64,000 nt of DNA from Ischnura elegans (taxonomy: Eukaryota; Arthropoda; Insecta; Odonata; Coenagrionidae), in contig NC_060258.1 of the NCBI RefSeq assembly GCF_921293095.1, positions 8,136,607-8,200,606 of the forward strand, written 5' to 3'. The notes under the pieces were generated by a model. That model had not been told where the DNA came from. It saw only the letters and a list, made by a program, of their open reading frames with translations, and searched no databases. The translations under genes and the position numbers were made by a program. Below are positions 1 to 11,169 of this stretch, one piece after another. How positions within the stretch are numbered: position 1 is the first letter of the stretch; every line of letters begins with the position of its first letter.

Positions 1-536
1 CAACTTTAGTGGCGATGGCTGTGGTCGCTTGTTATAGTCACATGTTATATAAGATGGCCGCCGGTCGTTAAGGCGCAAGTTTCGAAATACGATTTTCCAA
101 GTCCAAGTATATTTGTCGTGGTTGTTTTCCGCTGTTCCCAGCTTTGCAGCTGTCTCCTGGGGGGTACGTTTAGTAATAATGCAGGCAGATTAGTTTATCA
201 CGTTTTACAGATTAAAAGAGTTATGGCATAATAATACTTGACAGGGAATTAGGGGATAGGGATATGGGAAGGGTTGAGGGCACATCTGGGGAGGCGGTAT
301 TTTGGTTTCAGCGGAGGTTCGTAGTCCCAAAGATTTTTTAACAGTGCATTATTTGTTTTATCAAATGTAAGGGCAAATTTTTATAGAGCAGATTTTAGTT
401 TCGCTAGAATAGAAATACGATTTTTAATCCGTTATTATTAGATAAGTACGTAATATAATGGTTCCAACGAAAAATATAATAATTATCACTGTGGAGGAAA
501 TTTGTAAATGCTATAATCACCAATTCCAAACTATAG
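1..536. other. Unassigned sequence
   Basis: No gene, RNA or repeat boundary was recognised here. The sequence is AT-rich with short open frames only, none with a recognisable motif. Confidence 0.5.
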
Positions 537-1256
537 GTGCTTGTATTCGACAGAAAACCTATATTAATAATGAGCGAAAACCAAAACTTGCAGGAAAAAC
601 TTCGAATGCCAATTCGAATAATTTTTGCATTCAGAGTTGCTATTTGTATTCAGTTAGTTTTCATCAATGAATTTGCTGTAACTGCATTGGTATTGTGCAA
701 ATCTGAATGCAATAATGGTTACAATTGTATATTATTGTTATTAAAGCTCTGTAACCTATGATCATCCCATTCGGACATTTTTCGGATCATCCGACTTCGG
801 ATATCCGTGGGAGATCCGACGGATATCCGGATTGCCGGCAGACCTAGATAGGACATAGCGGACCTGAAACGGATATTCTGCTTGCATTGCTATATGCTTG
901 CATTCGACAGAAAACCCGCATTAAAATGAGCGAAAACCAAAACTTGCAGGAAAAACTTCAAATATTAACTCGAATATTTTTTTGCAGTCAGAGTTGTTAT
1001 TTGTATTCATTTAGTTTTCATCAATGAATATGGTACAACTGCATTGGTATTGTGCAAATCTGAATGCAATAATGGTAACAATTGTATATTATTGTTATTA
1101 TAGCTAAGTAACAGAATATCCTATAATCATCCCATTCGGACATTTTTCGGATCATCCGGCTTCGGATATCCGTGGGAGATCCGACGGATATCCTGATTGC
1201 CGGCGGACCTAGATAGGACATAGCGGACCTGAAACGGATATCCGTAGGATATCCGG
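537..1256. repeat. Tandem duplication of a ~360-bp unit with GGATATCCG palindromes
   Basis: Two head-to-tail copies (about 537-893 and 896-1256) share most of their length. Each begins near TGCTTGYATTCGACAGAAAA and ends in a stretch with several copies of the palindromes CGGATATCCG and GGATCATCCG. The copies differ by scattered substitutions and small indels. Short open frames in the two units are not conserved, so the unit is probably non-coding and could be the edge of a satellite or a duplicated MITE. Confidence 0.7.
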
Positions 1257-2547
1257 TGTTGTTAGGGGACATTCAAGAAACGAGGGGAGAGATGCAGAAC
1301 TATCTCAATGTTTTTATGCGAATACAAAAAATAGAAGCAATGAAACACTCACCGAAATTCACGCCAACACAATGCCGATCCTCTTATCCTGGCTCCTCAG
1401 GGAATGAAAGCAATCGCATGCGCACTTTATCTCCACTCCGCACACGAAAACTGTTGACAATGTCCTCTCTCCGCGTCCGTCTCTCGAATATTACAATAGT
1501 AATGTTGGTAATGTAGTCCCCTTGGTCCGCTTCACGAATGACGATGTTGCCCGATGTGTTCCAACATGCGTGGGCAACGGGAGCGTGTGTTCCCAGCGCC
1601 AAAATTGGCCAAAATGCGGCGCCACTGAGTAGTGCCGTATGAGCAATCCAGGGGACTCTGGCTGTCTCGTCACAAGCCCGAATATGACAAAAGAGGAACC
1701 GCAAATTGCCCGCATGTTTCGTCACCCAACACGCATTTAAATGATTTTACAAAACTCTCCACTTGAGTCGCTGATGGACAGAAAGATCCTGGCTGACATT
1801 TACATAACTGTCCATTTATCGATAGCATAATAGCACTGTTTACAATGCAATCACGATGGAAATCTGAAAATACTACTCTTGGCAGATGTTTTTCAACCTT
1901 GTCAAACTTAACTGTCATAGTGCATTACAACCACTGGCACTGTGATTGCCAGCAGTAGATTAACGAGAGTTGTCACGATGAAAATAACACTATTTTGGCA
2001 CAAAAGATGTTTAGTAAAAATCGCAAATCTCCAAGCATAGCGAACTAAGTTGTATTCTCTGGTGTTCACCTTATAATACAAGCACAAGCAGTGGTTAACG
2101 ACGAATTTTCCAGTACCTACGAAGAAATGGATGAAATTATTCACTGTCAAAGCATAGCAGGCATTAGAAAATATCAAAATTGTTCTAATTACATAAATGG
2201 ATGAGGTGCCGTCGATAACATCAACTTACAATTAACGTATCCACCTCCAACGGCCGTGGCTCATTGTCAGACTGCTACAACGATGCTTCTGACTTTTGGT
2301 TTAACCACTGTTCCAGTTTATATTTTATGCGCTTACTCAGATATTAATATTGTAAATAATACAAAATATGAGGGCTTCTGAGCCCCTATCGTCGGATATT
2401 TTGCTTTACATAACTAACACGTATCACAAACGAAGCTCTCACAACTGCTCGCAACTCATAAACAATCAAAACAAAACACTACCGTGGTCTGCAGACGACC
2501 AACTTACTATCTCCGGCATACGGTTCGTTAGCTTAGGGCATTGGAAG
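1257..2547. other. Unassigned sequence with weak minus-strand open frames
   Basis: No family was recognised. On the minus strand, frames at 2177-1908 and 1918-1670 are open over about 170 residues in total. The first includes a hydrophobic run (about 20 residues of I, V, L and T); the second is Cys-containing. They lie in different frames. A decayed gene or chance frames are both possible. Confidence 0.3.
2544..2547. repeat. Target site duplication (left) of the gypsy element
   Basis: GAAG precedes the 5' LTR and is repeated at 7508-7511 directly after the 3' LTR. A 4-bp duplication is normal for Ty3/gypsy elements and fixes both element boundaries. Confidence 0.85.
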
Positions 2548-2967
2548 TGTGGAGGCGCAATTTCAAATCCGCGAGCCAGCCGTTGGTGCGCCGGGCGATC
2601 GGCAATTGTCGGGAGAGTTTATCGGCGTTGCCGCCAGAGGTCGCTATGATCGACCCACGCCGCTGACTGGGCGCCGCCATATCAACCGATAACAACTGGT
2701 CCGATGTCTCAGAGACTACGCTGATAAAGCACGACTAACGATCTCAGAGACGCCGGATACCGCAGCAGATAAGGGCTTGGGGAAGACTTCTGATGCTGCA
2801 AAAAGCGACCTAGACGAAAGGGGAGTCCGATGCTAACCACGCTACTGAGCGCACGCATTTGTGGCCACGCCAACCGGCGTCTATTGTAACATGAAAATCT
2901 CCACGAAAATATACTATCGTTTATAATTGAGGTGGTTTTTGTTTACGTTAACTGCACCTTCCCCTCA
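2548..2967 (+). repeat. 5' LTR of gypsy element
   Basis: The 420-bp repeat begins TGTGGAGGCG and ends CCTTCCCCTCA, matching 7088-7507. Differences lie around 2811-2825 (for example CTAGACG versus CGAGACG, and GGGGAG versus GGAGAG). It carries the element's promoter and polyadenylation functions by family role; no TATA box was assigned. Confidence 0.92.
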
Positions 2968-2969
2968 AG

Positions 2970-2987
2970 TGGTGACCCCGACGTGAT
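2970..2987 (+). other. Primer binding site, tRNA-Trp type
   Basis: TGGTGACCCCGACGTGAT begins two bases after the LTR. It is complementary to the 3' terminus (with CCA) of arthropod tRNA-Trp. This primer is typical of the CsRn1 branch of gypsy elements. Confidence 0.85.
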
Positions 2988-3035
2988 TCTCGAGTTTAAG
3001 TATATTTTTGTGAATAGCGTTAGTTGGCGTCAAAA

Positions 3036-3809
3036 ATGGCGACTCCCCCGGACCAAGTCCCGCCAACCGGCGAAGCTTCGGTTAATCGTGTAGCGATGCG
3101 TGTGCCACCTTTTTGGCCGGAACGACCGGCGCTTTGGTTTAGCCAGTTAGAGGTGCAGTTTTCCCTCGCCGGCATAACCAGCGAACTCACAAAATTCTCC
3201 CACGTGGTCGCTCAATTGGACAACCGCCACGCCGTGGAAGTAGAGGACATTATTGTGACCCCCCCAGTGAATTCCCATACAAACGAATCAAGGACGAACT
3301 AATTTCGCGTTTGTCTACTTCCCAAGAAACGCGCATCCGTCAACTCCTCGAACACGAGGAACTCGGGGACCGGAAGCCCTCCCAATTCCTCCGCCACATC
3401 CGTTCGCTTGCGGGTAATACCGTACCCGACGACTTTGTGGGTGAATCGCTTGCCATCCTCCGCCCAAGCGATCTTGGCCACGCAGGATTCCACGGATTTG
3501 GCGGGATTGGCGAAGCTGGCCGACAAGGTATGCGAGGTGACGTCACAACCCCAGGTCGCCAGCGCCGAAGCGTATTCCGAAATGGCGGAACTTCGGAAGC
3601 AAATGGCGGAGCTAACGAGGCAGGTCGCAGCGTTGAGCACTCAAAGGTACCGCGCCCGCTCGCGCTCCAGGAGCCGCCCTCGCCATCGCAGCCCATCCGG
3701 AAACCGTGACCCGCGGTTTTGCTACTACCACGGGAAGTTTGGTGCTGCTGCCCACAAGTGCCGCCCTCCCTGTGCTTATGTGGCGGAAAACCCGAAGAGC
3801 AGCGGTTAA
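3036..3809 (+). pseudogene. gag of gypsy element, two frameshifts
   Basis: Gag forms the retrotransposon particle. The frame opens at the ATG at 3036. An early conserved segment has the PPFWPE and LWF residues usual for arthropod CsRn1 gag. The reading continues in a second frame from about 3280, with the conserved LLxHEELGDRKPSQFLRHIRSL-type segment, and returns to the first frame near 3445. The 3' part has an Arg/Ser-rich stretch and a nucleocapsid-like cluster of Cys and His near 3718-3780. The two frame changes must be disabling lesions or sequencing errors, because family members have one continuous gag. The end overlaps the start of pol by about 90 bases, in a different frame. Confidence 0.8.
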
Positions 3810-6800
3810 TGGCGGCCGATGGCCGTTGCTCTACGCCCCGCCGCCTATTCGTCATCGATGCCGCAACAAAAACGGAATTTTTGGTCGATACAGGCTCCGA
3901 CCTATGTGTGTATCCACGTGCCCAAGTGAAAGGACGGAAAGAATTAGCCGCCTATCAACTTTTCGCTGCAAACGGCACCGTGATCTCTACCTACGGGTGG
4001 CTCGACTTGGCCCTAAATTTCGGCCTCAAACGCGACTTCCGCTGGCGATTCGTCGTCGCGGACGTTGACAGGCCGATAATTGGCGTCGACTTCCTATCAT
4101 TTTATAATCTACTAGTCGACGTTCGCCAACGTCGATTAATTGACGGCATCACCTCTTTGACGACTCGCGGCCGTGAAGTGACCTCGCCTCACCCGCAGGT
4201 GAAGACTGTAATTGACAGTTCTCGCTTTCACGCGGTGCTGGCTGAGTTCCCCCAGATCACCCGGCCATCTGGGACCCCCTGCGAATTTCGGCACACGACC
4301 GTGCATTACATTAAGACGACACCAGGTCCGCCAGTCGCCTGCAAGCCCCGCCGCCTTGCACCGGATAAGGCGAACATCGCCAAACAGGAGTTCGAGGAGA
4401 TGGTGCGGAACGGCACAGCGCAGCGCTCCGACAGCTGTTGGGCATCGGCACTTCATCTAGTGCCTAAAAAGGATGGTGACTGGCGCCCTTGCGGCGACTA
4501 CCGCGCACTGAACGCGCGAACCGTCCCCGATCTGTACCCGGTGCCACACATTGCGGACTTCGCCCACAATTTAGCCGGTAAGTGCGTGTTTTCCCGAATA
4601 GACCTAGTGCGTGCTTACCATCAAATACCTGTGGCCCCCGAAGACGTCCCTAAAACCGCCCTCACAACCCCCTTTGGACTCTTCGAGTTCACACGCATGC
4701 CCTTTGGCCTGCGCAACGCTGCACAGACTTTCCAGCGTTTTATCGACGAAGTGCTGCGAGGCCTCGATCACGCGTATGCGTACCTTGATGACATTCTGGT
4801 CGCATCGCGCGACGCCAATGAACACGAGTGCCACTTGCGTGCTCTTTTTAAACGGCTCAGTGAGTTCGGTATTGTAATTAACCCGGCGAAATGTGTATTA
4901 GGTGTTGACGAAGTGACTTTCCTTGGGCATACAGTGACTGCCTCTGGCATTAAGCCCACCCCTAACAAAATTGACGCTGTATAGTGCTACCCCATACCCA
5001 AGACTGTCAGGGAACTACGTCAGTTCCTTGGGATGGTAAATTTCTATAGACGGTTAATTCCGAATGCCGCTGAAGTGCAATCCCCCCTATGCGAAGTGTT
5101 GAAGGGAGGTGTGAAGGGCAGTGATCGCATCGAATGGACGGTTACCCTAGACCGCTCTTTTAACGAGTGCAAGGACGCTCTCGCGAGCGCTGCATTTGTG
5201 GCACATCCAGATGTGCGTTTGCCACTGGCCCTATTTTGTGACGCATCTGATAATGCTATTGGTGGTGCTTTAAACCAACGCGAGGGTGACGAGTGGAAAC
5301 CACTTGGTTTTTTCACTCGTAAGCTGAAGCCGCCACAGCGTAAGTACAGCCCATACGACCGTGAACTTCTCGCCGTTTACGAGGGAGTGAAATATTTCCG
5401 ACACATGTTGGAAGGGCGTGAGTTTACTATATTCACAGACCACAAACCCCTTGTTTACGCCTTTCAACAGAAGCCCGAAAAGTGTTCCCCCCGGCAGTTC
5501 CGGTACTTGAATTTTGTGGCCCAATTTAGCACCGACATTCGACACGTCGCCGGTCGGGAGAACGTTGTCGCGGACGCCCTTTCGCGAGTTGAAGCGCTCT
5601 CAGGTGGAATTGATTTTGACGCGCTTGCACGCTCGCAGGCGCAATTCTTTTCGAAGTGCGATGAACTTGGCAATTCCCTTACTTTAAAGAAAGTACGCAT
5701 CCCCGGATGCAATGGTGAAGTTTGGTGCGACGTTTCGACCCCAACGGTGAGACCTTACCTTACGGAGTCGTTCCGTAAGCCTGTGTTTGATTCCCTCCAT
5801 CAATTGTCCCACCCTGGCATTAAGGCCTCCACTAAACTTGTCTCCGAGAGGTTCGTGTGGCCGTCAATGCGGAAGGACTGCCGCACCTGGGCGCGAGCAT
5901 GCATCCCCTGCCAACGCTCCAAAGTGCACCGCCACACAGTGTCCCCAACAGGCAGTTTTGTTCCCCCTTCCCAACGCTTTGACCATGTCCACATCGACAT
6001 AGTGGGCCCCCTGCCAGTGTCCAATGGCTACCGCTACTGTTTAACTTGTGTTGATCGCTACTCGCGATGGGCTGAAGCCATTCCCATATCCGACGCAACG
6101 GCAGATACGGTCGCACGCGAGTTCTTTCGCGGCTGGATCTCACGTTTCGGCACCCCGTTGAGAGTCACCACGGATCAAGGCCGGCAGTTCGAGTCTGCTC
6201 TCTTTCACCGGCTTTCCGTGCTCACCGGCGCCCGCCATCTCCGTACCACTGCGTACCATCCCGCTGCCAATGGAATGGTGGAACGATTCCACCGGCAGTT
6301 AAAAGCTGCTATTATGTGCCACGAGACCGACAGCTGGTACGATACTCTACCTGCTGTGCTTCTCGGCATTCGAGCAGCTTGGAAAGCCGACATCGGCGCA
6401 TCACCGGCGGAACTTCTCTACGGAGAGCCTCTTCGCCTTCCTGGAGAGTTCTTCGCTCCTACCAAGCCTGACAACGAGGACGAGTCATTCGTCGCGAAGC
6501 TGCGCCGGCACTTCCGACGGATCCAACCCGTTCCCGCCTCGCATCACGGAGAGAGGCCAGTATTTGTCCACCAGGACCTCCAGTCAGCCTCTCATGTGTT
6601 CGTGAGAACGGACGCCGCCCGGCCCCCACTGCAACCGCCGTATGAGGGCCCCTTCCGCGTCGTCCGCCGCGACGCCAAGTACTTCGTGGTCGACATGAAG
6701 GGCAAACAGAAGGCGATATCCATAGACCGCCTGAAACCCTCTTACATCTTGGCAGCGGAGGACGGACGTCACGACGACGGTGGTACAACTGGACCACCGC

Positions 6801-6934
6801 CAGCCAGCTCAACAACGCCGGCTGCCATCGACTCTCCGGCGACATCGATGTCCCATCCCAGCCAGGCGCCACGAACAACCCGCTCTGGGAGAAGGGTCCA
6901 TTTCCCCAGGCACCTGGAGGAGTTCGCCATCTAG
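3719..6934 (+). pseudogene. pol of gypsy element with one in-frame amber codon
   Basis: The polyprotein runs protease, reverse transcriptase, RNase H, integrase in one frame of about 1,070 codons. The protease has the DTGS active-site motif (about residue 57). The reverse transcriptase has YLDD (about residue 355). RNase H begins with an FCDAS motif near 5237. The integrase has an HHCC zinc-binding region (about 5797-5925), the catalytic D-D-E set (about 5998, 6170 and 6280), and a GPY/F module near 6640. A single TAG at 4982-4984, just after the polymerase region, interrupts an otherwise uninterrupted frame. Pol overlaps gag and is in the -1 frame relative to it, so programmed frameshifting is the likely expression route in an intact copy. 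Confidence 0.9.
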
Positions 6935-7076
6935 GCGATATACTTTTTTAAAAATGCCACTGGCGGAGCCCGCTTCACAGTGCTCCATTTTTTTTCTTTC
7001 TTTTCCTCGACCCCCTTGAATTACACTAACGAAAAATTTTCTTTCTTTCAACCATCTTTAGTGGCCTAAAGACTGC

Positions 7077-7087
7077 GGAGGGGGTGA
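7077..7087 (+). other. Polypurine tract of gypsy element
   Basis: The purine-rich GGAGGGGGTGA lies directly before the 3' LTR, where plus-strand synthesis is primed in this family. Confidence 0.7.
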
Positions 7088-7507
7088 TGTGGAGGCGCAA
7101 TTTCAAATCCGCGAGCCAGCCGTTGGTGCGCCGGGCGATCGGCAATTGTCGGGAGAGTTTATCGGCGTTGCCGCCAGAGGTCGCTATGATCGACCCACGC
7201 CGCTGACTGGGCGCCGCCATATCAACCGATAACAACTGGTCCGATGTCTCAGAGACTACGCTGATAAAGCACGACTAACGATCTCAGAGACGCCGGATAC
7301 CGCAGCAGATAAGGGCTTGGGGAAGACTTCTGATGCTGCAAAAAGCGACCGAGACGAAAGGAGAGTCCGATGCTAACCACGCTACTGAGCGCACGCATTT
7401 GTGGCCACGCCAACCGGCGTCTATTGTAACATGAAAATCTCCACGAAAATATACTATCGTTTATAATTGAGGTGGTTTTTGTTTACGTTAACTGCACCTT
7501 CCCCTCA
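7088..7507 (+). repeat. 3' LTR of gypsy element
   Basis: The partner of 2548-2967. It is followed by the right-hand GAAG target duplication at 7508-7511. Confidence 0.92.
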
Positions 7508-7511
7508 GAAG

Positions 7512-8044
7512 AATACATCGCGTATATTTTTGGTCTACAGCCTTACATCGGTTAAGTTACCCGTAGACTTGAAATATCCCAATAGGAAACTTGCATATAT
7601 TTCAGATATAATCAATAGCCCCAAAATTATATAAAAATATATGTGTGCATACCTCGGTGAAAGTTTTTTTAACTATTTTATGAAGTGGTTTGCGATATTT
7701 AAGGCATCAAAGTTCACGAGAATTTTCAAATGCAAATGAGAATCGAAAACGCCCGATGATTGGGTGGTAGAAAAATGACGTCATAGTTCATTAGGAGGAG
7801 GCACGGCGGCACGGCCATTGTAGAGGCTGCATAATACTTGAATACCAGCGACGGCGTGGTTATGATTCATTTATTGAAGTGCAGACGGATCGGAGTTGTT
7901 CATTGTGACTTCAGGGCTATTATTTGATTATTTCTCCTCCATTGAAAGCGATAGATTGCGTAAAGATGAAGGAATATGGTTATTCTTAGGCTGATCCTGG
8001 CAAGCTTCCTGTTACCCCACACAGCACAAAGTGAATAATATGCA
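7512..8044. other. Unassigned AT-rich sequence with a TGACGTCA octamer
   Basis: There is no coding signal. A perfect TGACGTCA lies at 7776-7783, in a context (AAAATGACGTCATAGTTCA) resembling 18370-18390. A CCCACACAGCACA tract at 8016-8028 has an inverted counterpart near 13905-13919. Confidence 0.4.
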
Positions 8045-8195
8045 CATAATATTCCCCAGATGGCACAGAATCCTCCGTATCTAATTCGTATGCAGATAGT
8101 ATCCATTGACGAAAAGCGACGAAGCGGTAGTCAATGGATAGTATCTGCATACGAATTAGATACGGAGGATTCTGCGCCATCTGGGAAATATTATG
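8045..8195. repeat. Long perfect-arm fold-back repeat, copy 1
   Basis: Two arms of about 65 bp, centred on a GAAAAGCGACG loop near 8120, form a near-perfect inverted repeat. A second copy sits at 50593-50741. The inner arms are the same in both copies, while the outer arms differ between copies but still pair within each copy. Open frames across the palindrome are artefacts of symmetry. Confidence 0.85.
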
Positions 8196-8486
8196 CGAAT
8201 ATTATGCCACCACAATGGTATAAAACGCGCATATTATGTACATAATATGTGCATATAAATGGTATAATGTCCTCATAAATTGCGATATTATGCGCATAAT
8301 ATGCGGAATATATGCAGTGATGGAATGGCATAATGTTTGCATATATACGGAATATATGAGGACATTATACCATTTATATGCTCCTTTTATGTACATATTA
8401 TGCACAATTTATACCATTGATGTGGCTATATATATGCACATATTATACCCATATATATGCACCTTTTATGTACATATTATGCACAA
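8196..8486. repeat. ATAATATGC palindrome-rich tract (left part)
   Basis: Dense repeats of CATAATATGC, GCATATTATG and ATACCATTTATATGC run to 8486 and resume at 10040 after an inserted element. The tract is non-coding. Similar sequence recurs at 13547-13915. Confidence 0.7.
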
Positions 8487-10039
8487 TAGGGTTGTTCAAG
8501 CCTATCAGAACGGTCTAAAAAAACGAATGTATATCACTTCTGATGTAATTTCATTTCGATTGGGATGAATGACAGATGCGTTGAAAAAGTAACGATGGAA
8601 TTATTAGCAATCAAAATACGAACAATTTTAAACGCCGCCAAAAACGGTCGGCCATCTTGAAATAGAGGTGATGACGACACAAGCCTGTACGGCTGGCCTG
8701 TACCCTCGATCGCTCGATGCCAAGCTGAGTACTCTGCATGCCGACTGGACATTTGCCAAGGCTATTCCTTATTTTGAAATGGCCTATGTTGTGCATGAAG
8801 CTTCCGGATGGATCAAGGCGACATGAAATCCATTCTTCAAGTTAGGCAGGCAACGTATGTAGCGTTGACAGGAATTGAAAGTTTTGTATAGCTGCATTTG
8901 CTAGGAAACTACGTGCAGTGAACTTTCATTGTGCCTCTAGTGCAAGTGAACACAATTTGTGCCCTTAATGTACCCCTAAGTGAATGATTGCATATAGACG
9001 ATGAAGTAAAGAGTGAAGTGAGTTGTGAATGTAACTGCTTTGACGAAATTATTTATTTCTTCCATGCTAGTTCAATCAACCCTATACATTTCGATCCAAG
9101 GTATCTAACTATTGCCTAGGGGATATTTTTCATATTTGAGCTAGTTGTGCTTTAGGGATACATCGAACGCATATTAATTTTCAATCGTTTGTTCGCTTCT
9201 AAGTTCCGTTTGATGTTATTACCTATTCATTTTGAGCATTCACGAGTGTTTACATTTCACGAATTTCGTTGCGCTGTTGTTTGTTTTTGTTTTGGTCATA
9301 TTTTGGTTACGGTAAGAGTACGGGTAAGAGTAATAGTGAAATTCGAAGTTTTTTGATGTTACAATAACCGGTTTAGCAATTTGTTTCAGCCTATTCATTT
9401 CATTGTCCTCGAAATGTCAATGTGAAATAACGTAAACTGATTCTAAGTTGTTAGTGATGAGTGAGAAGTGAGGTGTGGAGAATCTTTCGAACCTCAAGGA
9501 GTGCAAATTCTTTTAGCGTGTGCAGAGTGATTGGAAAACCGATTATCATGTTTTATTAGTGTTTTATATTTATTGTGAGTCAAGTTTTTCATTGAATCAG
9601 TTGATTCGGAATATACTGATTATATGTATCAAAAAGACAACTCGTGAAATGTGTACGTTGTAGTGCTATTTATGATATGATGAGCAATAAACATGTACAA
9701 GTGAGGGTAATTTTGCTTATTATTACTCTTACTAAAGGATAAATTTGGATTTTCTTTAAACACTGATCTGGCGGCAGACGCTGGAGATCTTGAAAAAAAG
9801 TGGAATAACCCTGCTGAGTCACTTAAACGACACTACAGTAGGGCATCTACAGGCTTGTGACGTCACACATCAATTCAAGATGGAAGTAGGGCTTTTTGGC
9901 ATAACGTAAAATTTGTCACTGTTTAAAGCCTTCTCTAAACATGTACAATGAAGAAAATAGCATAATATTATTGTCATTGCTCCTTCTGAAGCACGATCTT
10001 TCGATTTCTTAAATAAAAAAAATATGGCGAAGAACCCTA
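8487..10039. mobile_element. TSD-less TIR element at AA^TT (TAGGGTTGTTC tips), 1,553 bp
   Basis: Its left end is TAGGGTTGTTCAAG; its right end reads TAGGGTTCTTCG on the other strand. Removing it joins GCACAA to TTTATACC exactly as in the uninterrupted relative at 8402-8415, so no target bases were duplicated. TGACGACA lies 185 bp from the left end and TGACGTCA 174 bp from the right end. No transposase frame is visible, so it is presumably non-autonomous. Confidence 0.75.
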
Positions 10040-10560
10040 TTTATACCATGGATGTGGCCTAAAATATATGCGCATATTATACCATTTATATGCTCCTTCT
10101 GGCACGATTTATACCATTGATGTGACTAAATATACGTATATATTTTTTTTAGATCACGAGATGTGGGTCAATTGTAAATATTATTAATTTTTTCCAAACT
10201 TCGCCAACGTTTCGGACATTATATTTGTCCATCCTCAGGGCTTTAAGTCTGATGTTGTTTTTTAAAAACGACATCATCATCAGACACAACAACATCAGAC
10301 TTAAAGCTTCAAACAACATTATATATATATATATATATATATCAATATATATATATCAATTATATATATATATATAATAAGGGGTCGTGAAGCATAAAAG
10401 TTTGGCTAAATATACGCACATATTATATACCCATATATACCATTAGTATGCACCTTTAGGTACATGTTATGCACATTTTATACCATATCTACGAACCTTT
10501 TATGCATATTTTATACCGTTGATATGTGATAATATGCAGTTGCATAATATTCGAAAATTA
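10040..10560. repeat. ATAATATGC tract (right part) with a fold-back and a TA microsatellite
   Basis: This continues the tract interrupted at 8487. It includes a fold-back at about 10190-10312 (arms GCTTTAAGTCTGATGTTGTT and its complement, with a GCCAACGTTTCGG segment beside it) and a (TA)n run at 10319-10378. No genes. Confidence 0.65.
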
Positions 10561-11169
10561 CATGAATAAAAATTGATTTCTGGAAACGAGGAGAAATTTA
10601 ATGAATCATTCATCTAGACACAGCATAGGTACATTGCACTAAAACAAGGCACAATCCTTCTGCGTTGTATCACAAATATACAAATATTCAGTTAGGAGTC
10701 CTCTATCATCGCAAATTTGGTTTAAATATCATGTGAATGACATCTAAAGACAAACATTAACCCTTCCATAATCGTTACTCATGAAATTGCGATTAGAAAG
10801 TACAAAGTATGTCACACGAATTCACAATCACAACACACGCGATGATTCATTCCATGACATCCGCATGGTTGAACATCTACGATCTTTTCTTAGCGAATGT
10901 ATTAAAAATGGTCCAAAATGTGATTCCAAGCCACAAAGAGGTCTTCTAATCGCATAATTATCTCTGTGTTAGTCATAGAGTTGTGGCGAGCAATCACGCA
11001 AACGATGTAAGCAAGCCGTTCTTGAAAATGCACTCCGAAACAATAAAGATAATATTGTCATTAATAATCACAAATTAAAATAATAATATGCATATGTGAT
11101 CAAGTATGTGATATCTTCAGGGCGAAAGTGCAGCTCACAACCTGGATCAGTACCTAAGTGCCAAAACTT
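10561..11169. other. Unassigned AT-rich sequence
   Basis: No coding potential, RNA gene or repeat boundary was recognised. Confidence 0.5.

Larger units (their letters stand above)
2548..7507 (+). mobile_element. Ty3/gypsy LTR retrotransposon, CsRn1-like, recently inserted
   Basis: This is a complete LTR-gag-pol-LTR element of 4,960 bp bounded by a GAAG duplication. The two 420-bp LTRs begin TG, end CA and differ at about two positions seen by eye, implying recent insertion. The primer binding site matches the 3' end of tRNA-Trp, a feature of the CsRn1 clade. Gag and pol read in different frames. No env-like frame follows pol. Gag has two frameshifts and pol one stop codon, so this copy is not autonomous as it stands. 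Confidence 0.92.

Noticed and set aside
1670..2177. Minus-strand membrane-protein-like frames
   Set aside because: Two different frames, no splice pair with matching phase and no recognised motif; too weak to call a gene.
3340..3855. 171-residue minus-strand frame
   Set aside because: Antisense shadow of gypsy gag; the plus strand carries the recognisable gag/pol.
8236..8568. 110-residue frame rich in Met, Tyr and Ile
   Set aside because: Produced by ATAATATGC repeats and crosses the boundary of an inserted element.
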